Source: CAVDRM01 sp963626285 (GTDB lineage Bacteria > Bacillota > Clostridia > Christensenellales > Aristaeellaceae). From it: 23,162 nt of DNA. Position numbers and translations under genes: made by a program. The notes under the pieces are model-generated. The model searched no databases and was not told the origin of the DNA. It saw only the letters and a list, made by a program, of their open reading frames with translations. Of this stretch, positions 6,216 through 14,971 are shown in pieces. The first letter of the stretch is position 1, and each line of letters begins with the position of its first letter. Location: assembly GCA_963626285.1 (NCBI GenBank), contig CAVFWQ010000021.1:1-23162 (forward strand). The letters run 5' to 3'.

Positions 6216-7679
6216 TCACGCTTTCGTTTTATCCTTCCAGATGGTTCTTTTCCGCTCCGCCATTTCTTCTGTGCGCTCAATGTATTGCCCGATATTGCTG
6301 ACATTCGGCGCACGGGAAATGCGGCCGCCGTCGCGGTAAACGCGCTTGCTGATGCCGCCCGCGCCGAGCGCCAGCACATTGCCTGTTTCCTCCATCATGC
6401 GCACATTGTAGCCGCAGGCGTGCCCCCCCTTTGCGTAGCCGACATTTTCAAGGTTGCCCGCCATGTACTTCTGCCGATAGAGATAGTAGGCGCGCATCCC
6501 CATTTCGTGCGCCTTTGCGCGCCCCATGTCCACCATGCGCCCGACCATTTCGCCGTCCGGCAGCTTCGCCTGCCACAGGTGCAGAAGGCTGGAGCGCTTG
6601 ATGGACAGGGTGTGCACGGTGAGGCTTTCGGGGTGCAGGCTCTCCGCCCATGCAAGGGTCTGCGCGAACATCTCCTCGTTTTCGTCCGGCAGGCCGGCGA
6701 TCAGATCCATGTTGATGTGACGAAAGCCCATGCGCCGCGCCAAGGCATAGGCTTCTTCCGTCTGCCGCTTCGTGTGGGCGCGGCCGATGAGCCTGAGCGT
6801 TGCGTCATGCATGGTCTGGGGGTTGATGGAAATGCGGGTCGCGCCCGCGTCCCGAATGGCGGCGAGCTTGTCTTCGTCCATTGTGTCAGGCCGTCCCGCC
6901 TCCACGGTGAATTCCCTGCCGTCCGAAAGCCGCGCGGCGGCATTCAGCACGCGCCTGAGCTGCGCTGAGGGCAGGGCGGTCGGCGTGCCGCCGCCGATGT
7001 ATACGGCGTTGACATTCAGACCCGCGTCCTGAATGAGCTGCTTCGTCAGCCCGATTTCCTTCAGCAGCGCGTCCGTATAGGGCGCGGCCAGATGCCCGTC
7101 GCCCAGTTCCCCGCTCAAAAAGCTGCAATACGCGCAGCGCGTGACGCAGAAGGGAATGCCGATGTAGATGTCCGTATCCTGCGTCTTCGGAGCGGGCAGG
7201 GTCTGCTGCACGGTGATGATTTCCTGAAGGAGCGAGAGCTTTTGCGGCTGCACCCCGAATACGTCTCCGGCAAACCGCGCCGCCTCGTCCAGGGAAGCCC
7301 CCGCGTCCATCTGCGCATACAGAATGCGGGTGGGGCGGATGCCCGTCAGCGAGCCCCACGGCGGGGTGCGGCCTGTCGCCTCGCGGAAGCAGTCATAGAC
7401 CGCCAGCTTCAGCGCCCGCTTGTGCAGCCGCTTTTGAATGAGGGCGTCCGCGCTTTCCGTGAAAACGCGCTCGGCGTCTGCATGCAGCGCGCCGCGCAAG
7501 CTGACGCGGCAGACGGTCTGCCCGTCCCTTTTTTCCTCCGTGTGGCAAAGGAAAAGGCCGTCCGCGTCATCGGGCGGGGCTTTCACGACCTCATAGGAGA
7601 CCGCGCCCGCAAACACCCGCGCCTCGTCCGCCATATCGTTGGCAAATTCGGGGGTCGGGGTCGTCACATACAGCCTCAT
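6216..7679 (-). CDS. hemZ: oxygen-independent coproporphyrinogen III oxidase-like radical SAM protein HemZ
   Basis: Radical-SAM enzyme of the HemN superfamily, HemZ branch, thought to act in anaerobic tetrapyrrole synthesis. Cysteines C178, C182 and C185 (CVTRCAYC) bind the 4Fe-4S cluster, and YIGGGTPTAL is the SAM-binding Gly-rich motif. Further typical segments are FTVEAGRPDT, RISINPQTM and MDLIAGLPDE. The extra N-terminal region of about 165 residues, including GSLTGIRPTRI, is the mark of HemZ rather than HemN or HemW. At 487 residues it is full length. Its ATG overlaps the stop of the MBL-hydrolase gene by 4 bases (ATGA). As no other heme gene is in the window, its true substrate in this organism is uncertain; some HemN relatives are chaperones or methylases. 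Confidence 0.94.
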   Translation of the reverse strand: MRLYVTTPTPEFANDMADEARVFAGAVSYEVVKAPPDDADGLFLCHTEEKRDGQTVCRVSLRGALHADAERVFTESADALIQKRLHKRALKLAVYDCFREATGRTPPWGSLTGIRPTRILYAQMDAGASLDEAARFAGDVFGVQPQKLSLLQEIITVQQTLPAPKTQDTDIYIGIPFCVTRCAYCSFLSGELGDGHLAAPYTDALLKEIGLTKQLIQDAGLNVNAVYIGGGTPTALPSAQLRRVLNAAARLSDGREFTVEAGRPDTMDEDKLAAIRDAGATRISINPQTMHDATLRLIGRAHTKRQTEEAYALARRMGFRHINMDLIAGLPDENEEMFAQTLAWAESLHPESLTVHTLSIKRSSLLHLWQAKLPDGEMVGRMVDMGRAKAHEMGMRAYYLYRQKYMAGNLENVGYAKGGHACGYNVRMMEETGNVLALGAGGISKRVYRDGGRISRAPNVSNIGQYIERTEEMAERKRTIWKDKTKA

Positions 7680-8281
7680 AGCCCGCCGCGCTCCGTGAAA
7701 ACGGTGGAGGCCTCCCCGTGACCGGGGTAGATGACGTAATCCTTCGGCAGGCGCAGGAGGCGCTTTAAGGACTGCACGAGCATCCGAAAATTCCCGCCGT
7801 AATGCTCGGTGTTGCCGTAGCCGTGATGAAAGAGGGTATCGCCCGTGAACATCACGCTGTTGTCCGCCAGATAGCAGACGCAGCCCTGCGTGTGGCCGGG
7901 CGTGTGCAGGACGGAAAAATGAATGCCCGCGATGTCAAAGGCATCGCCCTCGTCCACAAGGTCGGTCGCCTTCGGGCGCTCGGCCGTATCGTCGAAGCGG
8001 TCGCCCAAGTTCAGGGCGGCATCGTTCAGCATCGGCGCATCCGCCTTGTGGATGTAGATGGGCAGCCCCGCAAAGGCGCTTAAAGCGCCCGTGTGGTCAA
8101 AATGCCCGTGCGTCAGCAGCACGGCTGCGGGCTTTTTGTGCAGGCGCTCCAGGGCGGCAAGGATGCGCTCCCGCTCCGCGCCGGGGTCAATGACCACCGC
8201 ATCGTCCCGCCCGTCTTTATAAATGAGATAGCAGTTTTCGATCAGCCTGCCCACCGGCAGACGCTCAATGTGTACATCCAT
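7676..8281 (-). CDS. MBL-fold metallo-hydrolase (glyoxalase II-like)
   Basis: Small cytosolic metallo-beta-lactamase-fold hydrolase of the glyoxalase II-like group (201 residues, as for B. subtilis YqgX). All metal ligands are seen: H58, H60, D62 and H63 in LTHGHFDH, H130 in HTPGHTQG, D148 in FTGDTLF and H188 in YPGHGE. The C-terminal substrate-binding domain of full glyoxalase II is absent, so the thioester substrate is not known. I use the ATG at 8281 (AGGAG 10 bases upstream) rather than one at 8311, which would overlap the preceding gene. The upstream gene ends 4 bases before it and hemZ overlaps its end, so it is tightly bound into the operon. This dtd/MBL/hemZ order is familiar in Clostridia. 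Confidence 0.93.
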   Translation of the reverse strand: MDVHIERLPVGRLIENCYLIYKDGRDDAVVIDPGAERERILAALERLHKKPAAVLLTHGHFDHTGALSAFAGLPIYIHKADAPMLNDAALNLGDRFDDTAERPKATDLVDEGDAFDIAGIHFSVLHTPGHTQGCVCYLADNSVMFTGDTLFHHGYGNTEHYGGNFRMLVQSLKRLLRLPKDYVIYPGHGEASTVFTERGGL

Positions 8282-8285
8282 TTTT

Positions 8286-8978
8286 TTAATTCTCCTGCCG
8301 CCAATATACATAGCGGATGAAATGCGTTTCTTCTTTATAAAGAATGCCGTAGACGGTCTTCATGCCGTCCGCCTCGTCTGTTACCTCCAGTATCCGTTCG
8401 CCGTCGTCCTCCTCCTGCTCCGCCGCATCGGAAAGCAGGGCGCGAAGCCGCTGCATTTCCGCTTCGTATTCCGCTTCGGGCAGCGTCCAGCCCGCCTGCA
8501 CATTGAGCATCCCGCTCATCTGCCGGCTGTAAGAATAGTAATACTCGGCGTTCTCCGCCGTTTCGGGGATGGACGCCGGGAACAGCGCCGCCCCTTCGGC
8601 AGGCAGGCTCACGCTTTTGTCAAAGATAAGGTAATTCGCCGTGCTGTCCGTGGCGGAATCAAAGGACAAAATCATGAGCAGGGCTCCGGATATGCCCGCC
8701 AGAACCAGCGCAACGACGAGCAGCGTGATGAGCGCCGCCTTCCAGCCCCAGTGCTTCTTTTCCCGAAACACCCATAAGACCGCCGCGAACAGCCACCACG
8801 GAACGGAGAACAGGCAGAAGGCGGCGAACAGCGCGGCCGGCGCTTCCGCCTGCACATACAGGTTTTGACGGAGGCTGTACCACGAAAAGCCCGCAAAGAC
8901 CGTGAGAAACAGGGCATATGATATAAGCGCGACCGGCCAAAAGCGCGATTTTTCCTTTTTGCTGAGCGGCTGCTGCAT
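8286..8978 (-). CDS. three-helix membrane protein of unknown function
   Basis: I do not recognise a family. The 230-residue product begins with a basic stretch (KKEKSR). Three transmembrane segments follow at about residues 14-35, 47-69 and 80-104, separated by a positively charged loop (REKKHWGWK). The C-terminal half of about 125 residues is soluble and acidic, with Tyr-rich (EYYYSYSRQ) and Glu/Asp-rich (EQEEDDGE) parts, and lies probably outside the cell. An ATG with TAGGAG 6 bases upstream fixes the start. It sits 9 bases after dtd and 4 bases before the MBL hydrolase, so it is co-translated with the housekeeping genes. In the familiar Clostridial order dtd and MBL are adjacent, which makes this an inserted lineage-specific gene. 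Confidence 0.85.
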   Translation of the reverse strand: MQQPLSKKEKSRFWPVALISYALFLTVFAGFSWYSLRQNLYVQAEAPAALFAAFCLFSVPWWLFAAVLWVFREKKHWGWKAALITLLVVALVLAGISGALLMILSFDSATDSTANYLIFDKSVSLPAEGAALFPASIPETAENAEYYYSYSRQMSGMLNVQAGWTLPEAEYEAEMQRLRALLSDAAEQEEDDGERILEVTDEADGMKTVYGILYKEETHFIRYVYWRQEN

Positions 8979-8987
8979 ACAAATCTC

Positions 8988-9437
8988 CTAAAACAGTTTT
9001 TGGGAATCCAATAAGATGGTGACAGGCCCGTCGTTGACGAGGGAGACCGCCATGTGCGCCCTGAAAACGCCCGTTTCCACGGGAACGCCCGCGTCCCGCA
9101 GGCAGGACACGACATGCAGATACAGCGCATTCGCCCTTTCCGGCTTTTCGGCGCGGGTGAAGCCCGGTCTGTTCTGCCCGCGGGCATCGCCCAGCAGCGT
9201 GAACTGGCTGATGGCCAGCACCGCGCCGCCCGCCTGCTCCACGGACAAATTCATCTTTTCGTTTTCGTCCTCGAAGATCCGCAGCTTGCGGATTTTGTCC
9301 GCCATGTACTGCGCATCCTTTTCCGTGTCGCCCTCCTCCACGCCGATGAGCACGCACAGACCCTTTCCGATTTGCCCGCACACCCGTCCGTTCACGCTCA
9401 CGGACGCGGACGATACCCGCTGCACCACACTGCGCAT
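8988..9437 (-). CDS. dtd: D-aminoacyl-tRNA deacylase
   Basis: Cytosolic proofreading enzyme that hydrolyses D-amino acids (and glycine mischarged on tRNA-Ala) from tRNA. At 149 residues it has the standard DTD size, with the N-terminal MRSVVQRVSSASVSV strand, the active-site SQFTL motif at 77-81 (catalytic Thr80) and the cross-subunit Gly-Pro element NDGPVT at 135-140. The usual Arg-rich R-R-P loop reads GQNRPGF, a small variation. The ATG is preceded by AAGGAAG. It lies 22 bases downstream of the (p)ppGpp synthetase gene, the classic relA-dtd neighbourhood in Firmicutes. Confidence 0.97.
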   Translation of the reverse strand: MRSVVQRVSSASVSVNGRVCGQIGKGLCVLIGVEEGDTEKDAQYMADKIRKLRIFEDENEKMNLSVEQAGGAVLAISQFTLLGDARGQNRPGFTRAEKPERANALYLHVVSCLRDAGVPVETGVFRAHMAVSLVNDGPVTILLDSQKLF

Positions 9438-9459
9438 ATACGTTCTTCCTTTTTTATAT

Positions 9460-11655
9460 TTAATTCGCGCCTCTGTACGCTTCGATCACGTCGGAGCGCT
9501 TCTGTATTTTTTTCAGCGCATTGTCAAGCTGCGTCCTGCTCTGCACCTTGACGTTCATCATGATGGAGCAGGTCTTGTTCTTGTTCACCTTGACGGACAC
9601 GGCGGAGATGGGCATCTTCATTTCGTCCACAAACACCGTGATTTCACCCAGCAGACTCGGATGGTCGTAGCAGATGATTTGAATGTTGGCGCTGAAATCG
9701 CCGCTGCCGTCGTCCGCCCACGAGACGGGAATGGCGCGCTCCGGCTCACTGTGCAGGGCGTTCACGCAGTCCGCCTTGTGGACGGTCACGCCGCGCCCTC
9801 TGGTGATATAGCCCACGATGTCGTCGCCCGGCACGGGGTTGCAGCAGTGCGCAAAGCGCACGAGCATGTCCGGCTCGCCCTGCACATAAATGCCGTGCGT
9901 GGGCTTGCCGCGGGGCGATACGGCGGGCAGGCTGCCCTCGACCACGGGCGGCAGCTTTTTGTGCGTATCCTCCTGCCGCATTTTCTCATCCATCAGGCGG
10001 GAGAGGACATAGACGGCGGCGACTCCGCCGTAGCCCACCGCGCCGTACAGATCGTCCAGTTCGGTGAACATGTATTTCTTTAAGAGCGGCTCGTAATATT
10101 CGGGCTTGGTATAGTCGCCCAGCTTCACGCCGCGCCGCTTGGCCTCATGCTCCAGCATATCGCGGCCGCGCTGCACGTTTTCGCCGCGCAGCTCTCGCTT
10201 GAAGAACTGGCGTATCTTCGCCTTGGCCTGCTGGGTCTTGACGACCTTGAGCCAGTCCATGCTCGGCCCCTTGGAGGAGGCGGAGGTGATGATGTCCACG
10301 CGGTCGCCGGTCTTTAATTCCGTGTCCAGCGGCACCATCTTGCCGTTGACCTTCGCGCCCACGCACTGGTTGCCCACATGGCTGTGGATGCGGTAGGCAA
10401 AGTCCAGAGGGGTCGCGCCGCGCTGCATGCTGATGATGTCGCCCTTGGGGGTAAAGAGGAAGACCTCCTCGGCAAACAGGTCTGTCTTTAATCCGTCGAT
10501 AAATTCATGGCTGTCGCGGGTCTCGGTCTGCCAGTCCAGAATCTGGCGGAGCCAGTACAGCTTTTCGTTGAGCGCCGCGTCGTTGCCGCTGCCGCCCTCC
10601 TTATAGCGCCAGTGCGCGGCGATGCCGTATTCCGCCACGCGGTGCATTTCGTGCGTCCTGATTTGGATTTCAAACGGGAAGGGGATGCGCCGCCCGCCGA
10701 TGACGGTGGTGTGCAGGGACTGGTACATATTCGCCTTGGGGACGGAAATATAGTCCTTGAACCGGCCGGGCACCTGATTCCACAGGGTGTGCGCAATGCC
10801 GAGCACGGTGTAGCAATCCGGGATGGTATCCACGATGACGCGGATGGCGATCAAATCGTATATCTGCTCAAAGGGCTTGTTGCGGATGACCATTTTGTTG
10901 TAGATGGAATACAGGTGCTTGGGCCTGCCGTCAATGTCATAATGGATACCCGCCTCGTTGAGCTTCTGGGACAGCTCCTCGATGACCAGCTTGATGTTCT
11001 CCTCGCGCTCCGCCCGCTTCATGCCGACCTTGCGGGCGACCTCCTGATAGCCCTCCGGGTCGATATAGCGCAGGGACAAGTCCTCAAGCTCCTGCTTGAT
11101 GGCGTACACGCCCAGGCGGTGCGCAAGCGGCGCGTAAATATCCAGGGTCTCCCGCGCAATTGCCACCTGGCGCTCCGGCGGCTGGAAGTGCAGGGTCATC
11201 ATGTTGTGCAGGCGGTCGGCCAGCTTGATCAGCACCACGCGGATGTCCTTGCTCATGGCCAGGATCATTTTGCGCAGGGATTCCGCCTGCTGCTCCTCGC
11301 GGTCGGCAAACTGAAGGCGGCCCAACTTGGTCACGCCGTCCACAAGCTGGGCGACCTCATCGCCGAAGTCGCTTTGGATGCTTTGCAGGGTGACGCTTTC
11401 GCAGTCCTCCACCGTGTCATGCAGAAAGCCCGCGGCGATGGTGGGCGGGTCGATCATGATCTCCGTCAGAATGCTCGCCACGAACAGGGGGTGGATGATG
11501 TACGGCTCGCCGCTCTTCCGCGCCTGCCCCTCATGGGCTTTGGCGGCGAAGGCATAGGCACGGTTGACCAGTGCGGCGCCCGCCGCGTCATACGCCTTCT
11601 CCACCCGCGCACAGATTTCCTCAATGCTCAGGCTTTCATAGGCGGAATATGCCAT
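9460..11655 (-). CDS. relA: bifunctional (p)ppGpp synthetase/hydrolase (RelA/SpoT, Rsh)
   Basis: Long RSH enzyme that makes and degrades the alarmone (p)ppGpp (731 residues, normal). Domains in order: HD hydrolase at about 30-200 with intact H79-D80 in FLHDTVED and the RKSGEPYIIHP motif; synthetase at about 230-345 with RPKHLYSIYNKM, DLIAIRVIV and NMYQSLHTTV; TGS domain at about 395-455 (FTPKGDIISM); a Zn-finger/helical region with CC in HCCNPVPGDDIVGY; and a C-terminal ACT domain from about 655. Hydrolase and synthetase residues both look intact, so it is probably bifunctional. The ATG directly follows the recJ stop (TGAATG), with GGGGAGG upstream. The stringent-response gene is therefore co-transcribed with recJ and dtd. 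Confidence 0.97.
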   Translation of the reverse strand: MAYSAYESLSIEEICARVEKAYDAAGAALVNRAYAFAAKAHEGQARKSGEPYIIHPLFVASILTEIMIDPPTIAAGFLHDTVEDCESVTLQSIQSDFGDEVAQLVDGVTKLGRLQFADREEQQAESLRKMILAMSKDIRVVLIKLADRLHNMMTLHFQPPERQVAIARETLDIYAPLAHRLGVYAIKQELEDLSLRYIDPEGYQEVARKVGMKRAEREENIKLVIEELSQKLNEAGIHYDIDGRPKHLYSIYNKMVIRNKPFEQIYDLIAIRVIVDTIPDCYTVLGIAHTLWNQVPGRFKDYISVPKANMYQSLHTTVIGGRRIPFPFEIQIRTHEMHRVAEYGIAAHWRYKEGGSGNDAALNEKLYWLRQILDWQTETRDSHEFIDGLKTDLFAEEVFLFTPKGDIISMQRGATPLDFAYRIHSHVGNQCVGAKVNGKMVPLDTELKTGDRVDIITSASSKGPSMDWLKVVKTQQAKAKIRQFFKRELRGENVQRGRDMLEHEAKRRGVKLGDYTKPEYYEPLLKKYMFTELDDLYGAVGYGGVAAVYVLSRLMDEKMRQEDTHKKLPPVVEGSLPAVSPRGKPTHGIYVQGEPDMLVRFAHCCNPVPGDDIVGYITRGRGVTVHKADCVNALHSEPERAIPVSWADDGSGDFSANIQIICYDHPSLLGEITVFVDEMKMPISAVSVKVNKNKTCSIMMNVKVQSRTQLDNALKKIQKRSDVIEAYRGAN

Positions 11656-13971
11656 TCATTCAACCTCCCCGCTCAATAATCTTCGGTAAATCATGCTGTT
11701 CATGGGGTCGCATTTTTGAAAGGGCAGGCGCTCGATAAGAAACGGCTGCCATCGGACGGTCACAAGCCGAAGCTCCGATAAAATGCACAGGGCGGCGCAG
11801 GCTCTCGGCACGCTCAGTCCTCCATCGGCGCAGAGCGCCTCCAAGCCGCCCAAAAAGCGTCCGCTCATTTTGTAGACCGTCCGCAAATCGTTCAGCGACG
11901 GGAGCAGCTCCTTTTTGTATGCCGCCCAGCTGCCGCTTTGCGGACAGGCATAGAGCAGGGCACCCGCAAACTTAGGCTTCGGCAGCGAAGCCTCATCCTC
12001 ATACAGCAGCCCGTCGCACAGGACGATTCTTCTGTACGGCGCGGTGACCTGCGTTAAGCTTTCCCCGCACAGGACGGCGTTGAACGCCCGCGGGTCATCC
12101 GCCGCCCCGAGAGAAAAATCGGTTTCGGGGAAGCGCTCATGCAGGCGCCTTGCCGTTTCCCACGTCCTGCAGAAGAGCAGCGTCCCCTGCGCGTCCGCTT
12201 TCAGGAGATCATCGATGCCGGAGAGGGGCATCTCCCGCACAGACAACCTTGTTTTATTCTCCGCGCATACGGAAAAATCCTGCAAAACGGAGAGCGCAAG
12301 CTGCTGTTTGTTTTCGGCGAGGCTGTGCGGCCGCAGCGCCTGCACGCGGCACTCATAGGACACGCGCCCCATAAATTCATTGCGCGTGGGGGTGAACAGC
12401 ACGTTCGCCGACGCGCCCGCGCACGAGTCCGCCATCGCGCCCATCGAAAAGGCAATGCCCCCGCGCTGCGCCCCGTTTTGAAGCAGCGACAGCTTCAGAT
12501 GCGCGCCGTCCGCGCCCACCGCCCGCGCCGTCAGAAGTTCCACGTTTTTGACCAGAAAGACAGGCTCCGGATTGCCCATGCCGAAGGGCTCCAGGGCGGT
12601 CAGATGCGCATAGGTCTCCTCATTGACATCGGAAAGCGCCAGCTCCGCGTCATAGGGGCGCACCCGTTTCAGCGGAGCGCCGTGAAGCTGCTCCGAAACG
12701 GCGCGGCTCAAGCGCTCCTTTAAGAGCGGCACGTTTTCGATCGGCAGCGTCATGCCCGCCGCCTGCGCATGGCCGCCGAAGCGCAGGAAGATGTCGCCGC
12801 AGCTTTTCAGCGCCGCATAGAGGTCGACCCCGCCCGCGCTCCGCGCACTGCCGACGGCCGCATCGCCCTGCGCGCTCAAGATCACGGTCGGGTAGCCCGT
12901 TTTTTCGGCGACCCGTCCGGCGGCCAGCCCGACCACGCCGCTTTCATAGCCCTCGCCGCAGACCACGATGGCGCGCTCCGCGCATAAGTCCATGTCCCTG
13001 ACCAGCGCCAGCGCCTCGTCCTGCACCTGCTTTTCCATCTGCCTGCGCTCGCTGTTGAGCAAATCGAGCTTCGCCGCCAGCTGCACGGCCTCCGCCGCGT
13101 CCTCCGTCTGCAAAAGCCGAAGCGCGGTCCGCGCGCTTTCCAGCCGCCCGCACGCATTCAGGCGCGGCGCAAGCCCGAAGCCGATATGCTCGCTTTTTAA
13201 GACGCTCGGCAGCCCTGCCTTTAATTTGAGCGCACTGAGCCCCGGCCGCTTTGTCTTTTCCAGCGCCCTGAGGCCGCAGGCCACCAGCACGCGGTTGTCG
13301 GACAAAAGCGGCACCATGTCGGCGACTGTTGCCAGCGCACACAGGTCAAGGCAGGAAAGCGCCCGTTCCTCGCCCAGCAGAGCCCGCCGCATCTGATACG
13401 CCACGCCAGCCCCGCACAGGCTCGGATGATCCGGCTTGGCCAGGAGCGGCGTGACCACCGCGTCCGCGTCCGGCAGTGCATCGGGCAGGCGGTGATGGTC
13501 GGTCACCACCACGCGCATGCCGAGCGCCTTCGCCAACGCGACCTCCCGAACGCCCGTCACGCCGCAGTCCACCGTGACCAGCAGCCCCGCACGGGCGGCG
13601 ATTTCGCGGACGGCGCTTTCGTTCAGGCCGTAGCCCTCATCGTGCCTGTCGGGGATATAGACAGAAACATCAAAGGACAGCGCCCGCAGGGTATCGCACA
13701 TGATGGTGGCGGCGCACACGCCGTCCACATCGTAGTCGCCGTAGACGACAGCCTTGCGATTTTCTTCCAAGCTCTTGCGAATGACCGCGCACGCCCGTCC
13801 CGTGCCGTCCATGTCAAACGGCGAATGCAGGGAGCGTAAATCGGGATGCAGAAACGCCTGCGCCTTTTCCGCCGTATCAATGCCGCGGGATATGAGCAGG
13901 CCGCTCAGCCACGCCGGATACCCGGCAAGCCTTTTCCCCTTCGCATCGCCGCGCAGAACATACTTATCCAC
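11656..13971 (-). CDS. recJ: single-stranded-DNA-specific exonuclease RecJ
   Basis: 5'-3' single-strand exonuclease of recombination and mismatch/base-excision repair. The DHH phosphoesterase core is complete: DYDVDG (D79-D81-D83), VDCGVTG (D135), VTDHH (D158-H159-H160) and the ATVADMVPL region. The DHHA1 domain has RSAGGVDLYAAL...FGGHAQAAGM (read in two parts), followed by the OB-fold region. At 771 residues it carries an additional C-terminal domain of about 200 residues, as the longer Firmicute RecJ proteins do (B. subtilis YrvE is of similar size). The start is GTG at 13971 with GAGGGG 8 bases upstream. First gene of the seven-gene operon; I see no clear promoter in the 78 bases after secF, so read-through past the secF terminator may contribute. 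Confidence 0.96.
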   Translation of the reverse strand: MDKYVLRGDAKGKRLAGYPAWLSGLLISRGIDTAEKAQAFLHPDLRSLHSPFDMDGTGRACAVIRKSLEENRKAVVYGDYDVDGVCAATIMCDTLRALSFDVSVYIPDRHDEGYGLNESAVREIAARAGLLVTVDCGVTGVREVALAKALGMRVVVTDHHRLPDALPDADAVVTPLLAKPDHPSLCGAGVAYQMRRALLGEERALSCLDLCALATVADMVPLLSDNRVLVACGLRALEKTKRPGLSALKLKAGLPSVLKSEHIGFGLAPRLNACGRLESARTALRLLQTEDAAEAVQLAAKLDLLNSERRQMEKQVQDEALALVRDMDLCAERAIVVCGEGYESGVVGLAAGRVAEKTGYPTVILSAQGDAAVGSARSAGGVDLYAALKSCGDIFLRFGGHAQAAGMTLPIENVPLLKERLSRAVSEQLHGAPLKRVRPYDAELALSDVNEETYAHLTALEPFGMGNPEPVFLVKNVELLTARAVGADGAHLKLSLLQNGAQRGGIAFSMGAMADSCAGASANVLFTPTRNEFMGRVSYECRVQALRPHSLAENKQQLALSVLQDFSVCAENKTRLSVREMPLSGIDDLLKADAQGTLLFCRTWETARRLHERFPETDFSLGAADDPRAFNAVLCGESLTQVTAPYRRIVLCDGLLYEDEASLPKPKFAGALLYACPQSGSWAAYKKELLPSLNDLRTVYKMSGRFLGGLEALCADGGLSVPRACAALCILSELRLVTVRWQPFLIERLPFQKCDPMNSMIYRRLLSGEVE

Positions 13972-14011
13972 GATTTGAACCCCTCATTCTTTGCGTAAAA
14001 TGATAGAAAGA

Positions 14012-14039
14012 GAGCCTGCCGGCAGAGCGCGGCAGGCTC
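14012..14039 (-). terminator. intrinsic terminator of the secD-secF operon
   Basis: Perfect 10-bp stem (14039-14030 with 14021-14012), 8-base loop, followed on the minus strand by TCTTTCTATC. It starts 11 bases after the secF stop. The T-tract is interrupted, so read-through into recJ is possible. Confidence 0.8.
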
Positions 14040-14049
14040 CCAAACAAAA

Positions 14050-14970
14050 TTACTGATTTGTCTTGACAGCCTTCTTGACGCCCGCCTTGTGCAGGTCAGG
14101 CAGAGCCGCCCAGATGTAGCCGTTGATGAGGTTTGCGCTGTATGCGCCGGCGAGGATGCCCACGATGATGGGCAGCGCAAATTCCTTGATGCTGTCCACG
14201 CCCAGGATGTACAAGGTCAGGATGGTGACAAGGGTGGTCAGGGTGGTGTTGATGGTGCGCCCCAGGCACTCCTTGACGGACATTTCAACCACTTCGACAC
14301 GGGGCAGCGCGGCCAGTGCGGGCTTGCGGACATTCTCGCGGATGCGGTCGAAGATGATGATGGTGTTGTTGATGGAATAGCCGACGATGGTCAGCATGGC
14401 GGCCACGAACGTGGAGTTCATCTGCACGAAGGAGCGGGCGAACACCATGAATGAGAGCATGATCAGCACGTCATGGAGCAGACCCAGCACGGCGGCCAGA
14501 CCCATGTTGAAGTCAAACCGGAAGGCGATGTAAATGAGCATGCACAGCGCCGCCGCCAGAACGCTCCAAATGGCGTTCTGAAGCAGCGTGCCGCTGGCGA
14601 CGCCGCCCACATAGGACACGGTCGCGTCGTTCACCTGCATGTCCGGATACTTCTGGGACAGTTCGCTTTCCAGCGAAGCACGGAGGGCTTCAACGCCCTC
14701 TTCGTTGTCGATGGCCTTGATGCGCAGCTGCAATTCGCTCTTCGCGGCGCCGGCCGCGGCGATTTGGTATTCATTGATGCCCGCGTTCTTCAGTGCGGTC
14801 TCCACATCGGCCACCGCAAATTCAGCGCCCATTTCATACTTGATGGACAGGCCACCGGCAAAGTCGATGCCCATGTTGATGCCCAGCCCGCAGACGGACA
14901 AAATCAGGGCAAGTGCCATCAGACCCAGAGAAACGGTCAGGCAAATACGGGCGCGGTTCTGTAATTTCAT
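14050..14970 (-). CDS. secF: protein translocase subunit SecF
   Basis: Membrane subunit of the SecDF complex, which uses the proton-motive force to help pull proteins through SecYEG. The 306-residue product has TM1 at about 12-32, the MGIDFAGGLSIKY signature just after it, an extracytoplasmic domain to about 135, and five further helices in the C-terminal half, including the YSINNTIIIFDRIRENVRK motif (TM4 and cytoplasmic loop). The ATG lies one base after the secD stop, and AAGGAGG for it is inside the end of secD. secD and secF are separate genes here, unlike the fused gene of Bacillus. Confidence 0.97.
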   Translation of the reverse strand: MKLQNRARICLTVSLGLMALALILSVCGLGINMGIDFAGGLSIKYEMGAEFAVADVETALKNAGINEYQIAAAGAAKSELQLRIKAIDNEEGVEALRASLESELSQKYPDMQVNDATVSYVGGVASGTLLQNAIWSVLAAALCMLIYIAFRFDFNMGLAAVLGLLHDVLIMLSFMVFARSFVQMNSTFVAAMLTIVGYSINNTIIIFDRIRENVRKPALAALPRVEVVEMSVKECLGRTINTTLTTLVTILTLYILGVDSIKEFALPIIVGILAGAYSANLINGYIWAALPDLHKAGVKKAVKTNQ

Positions 14971-14971
14971 C

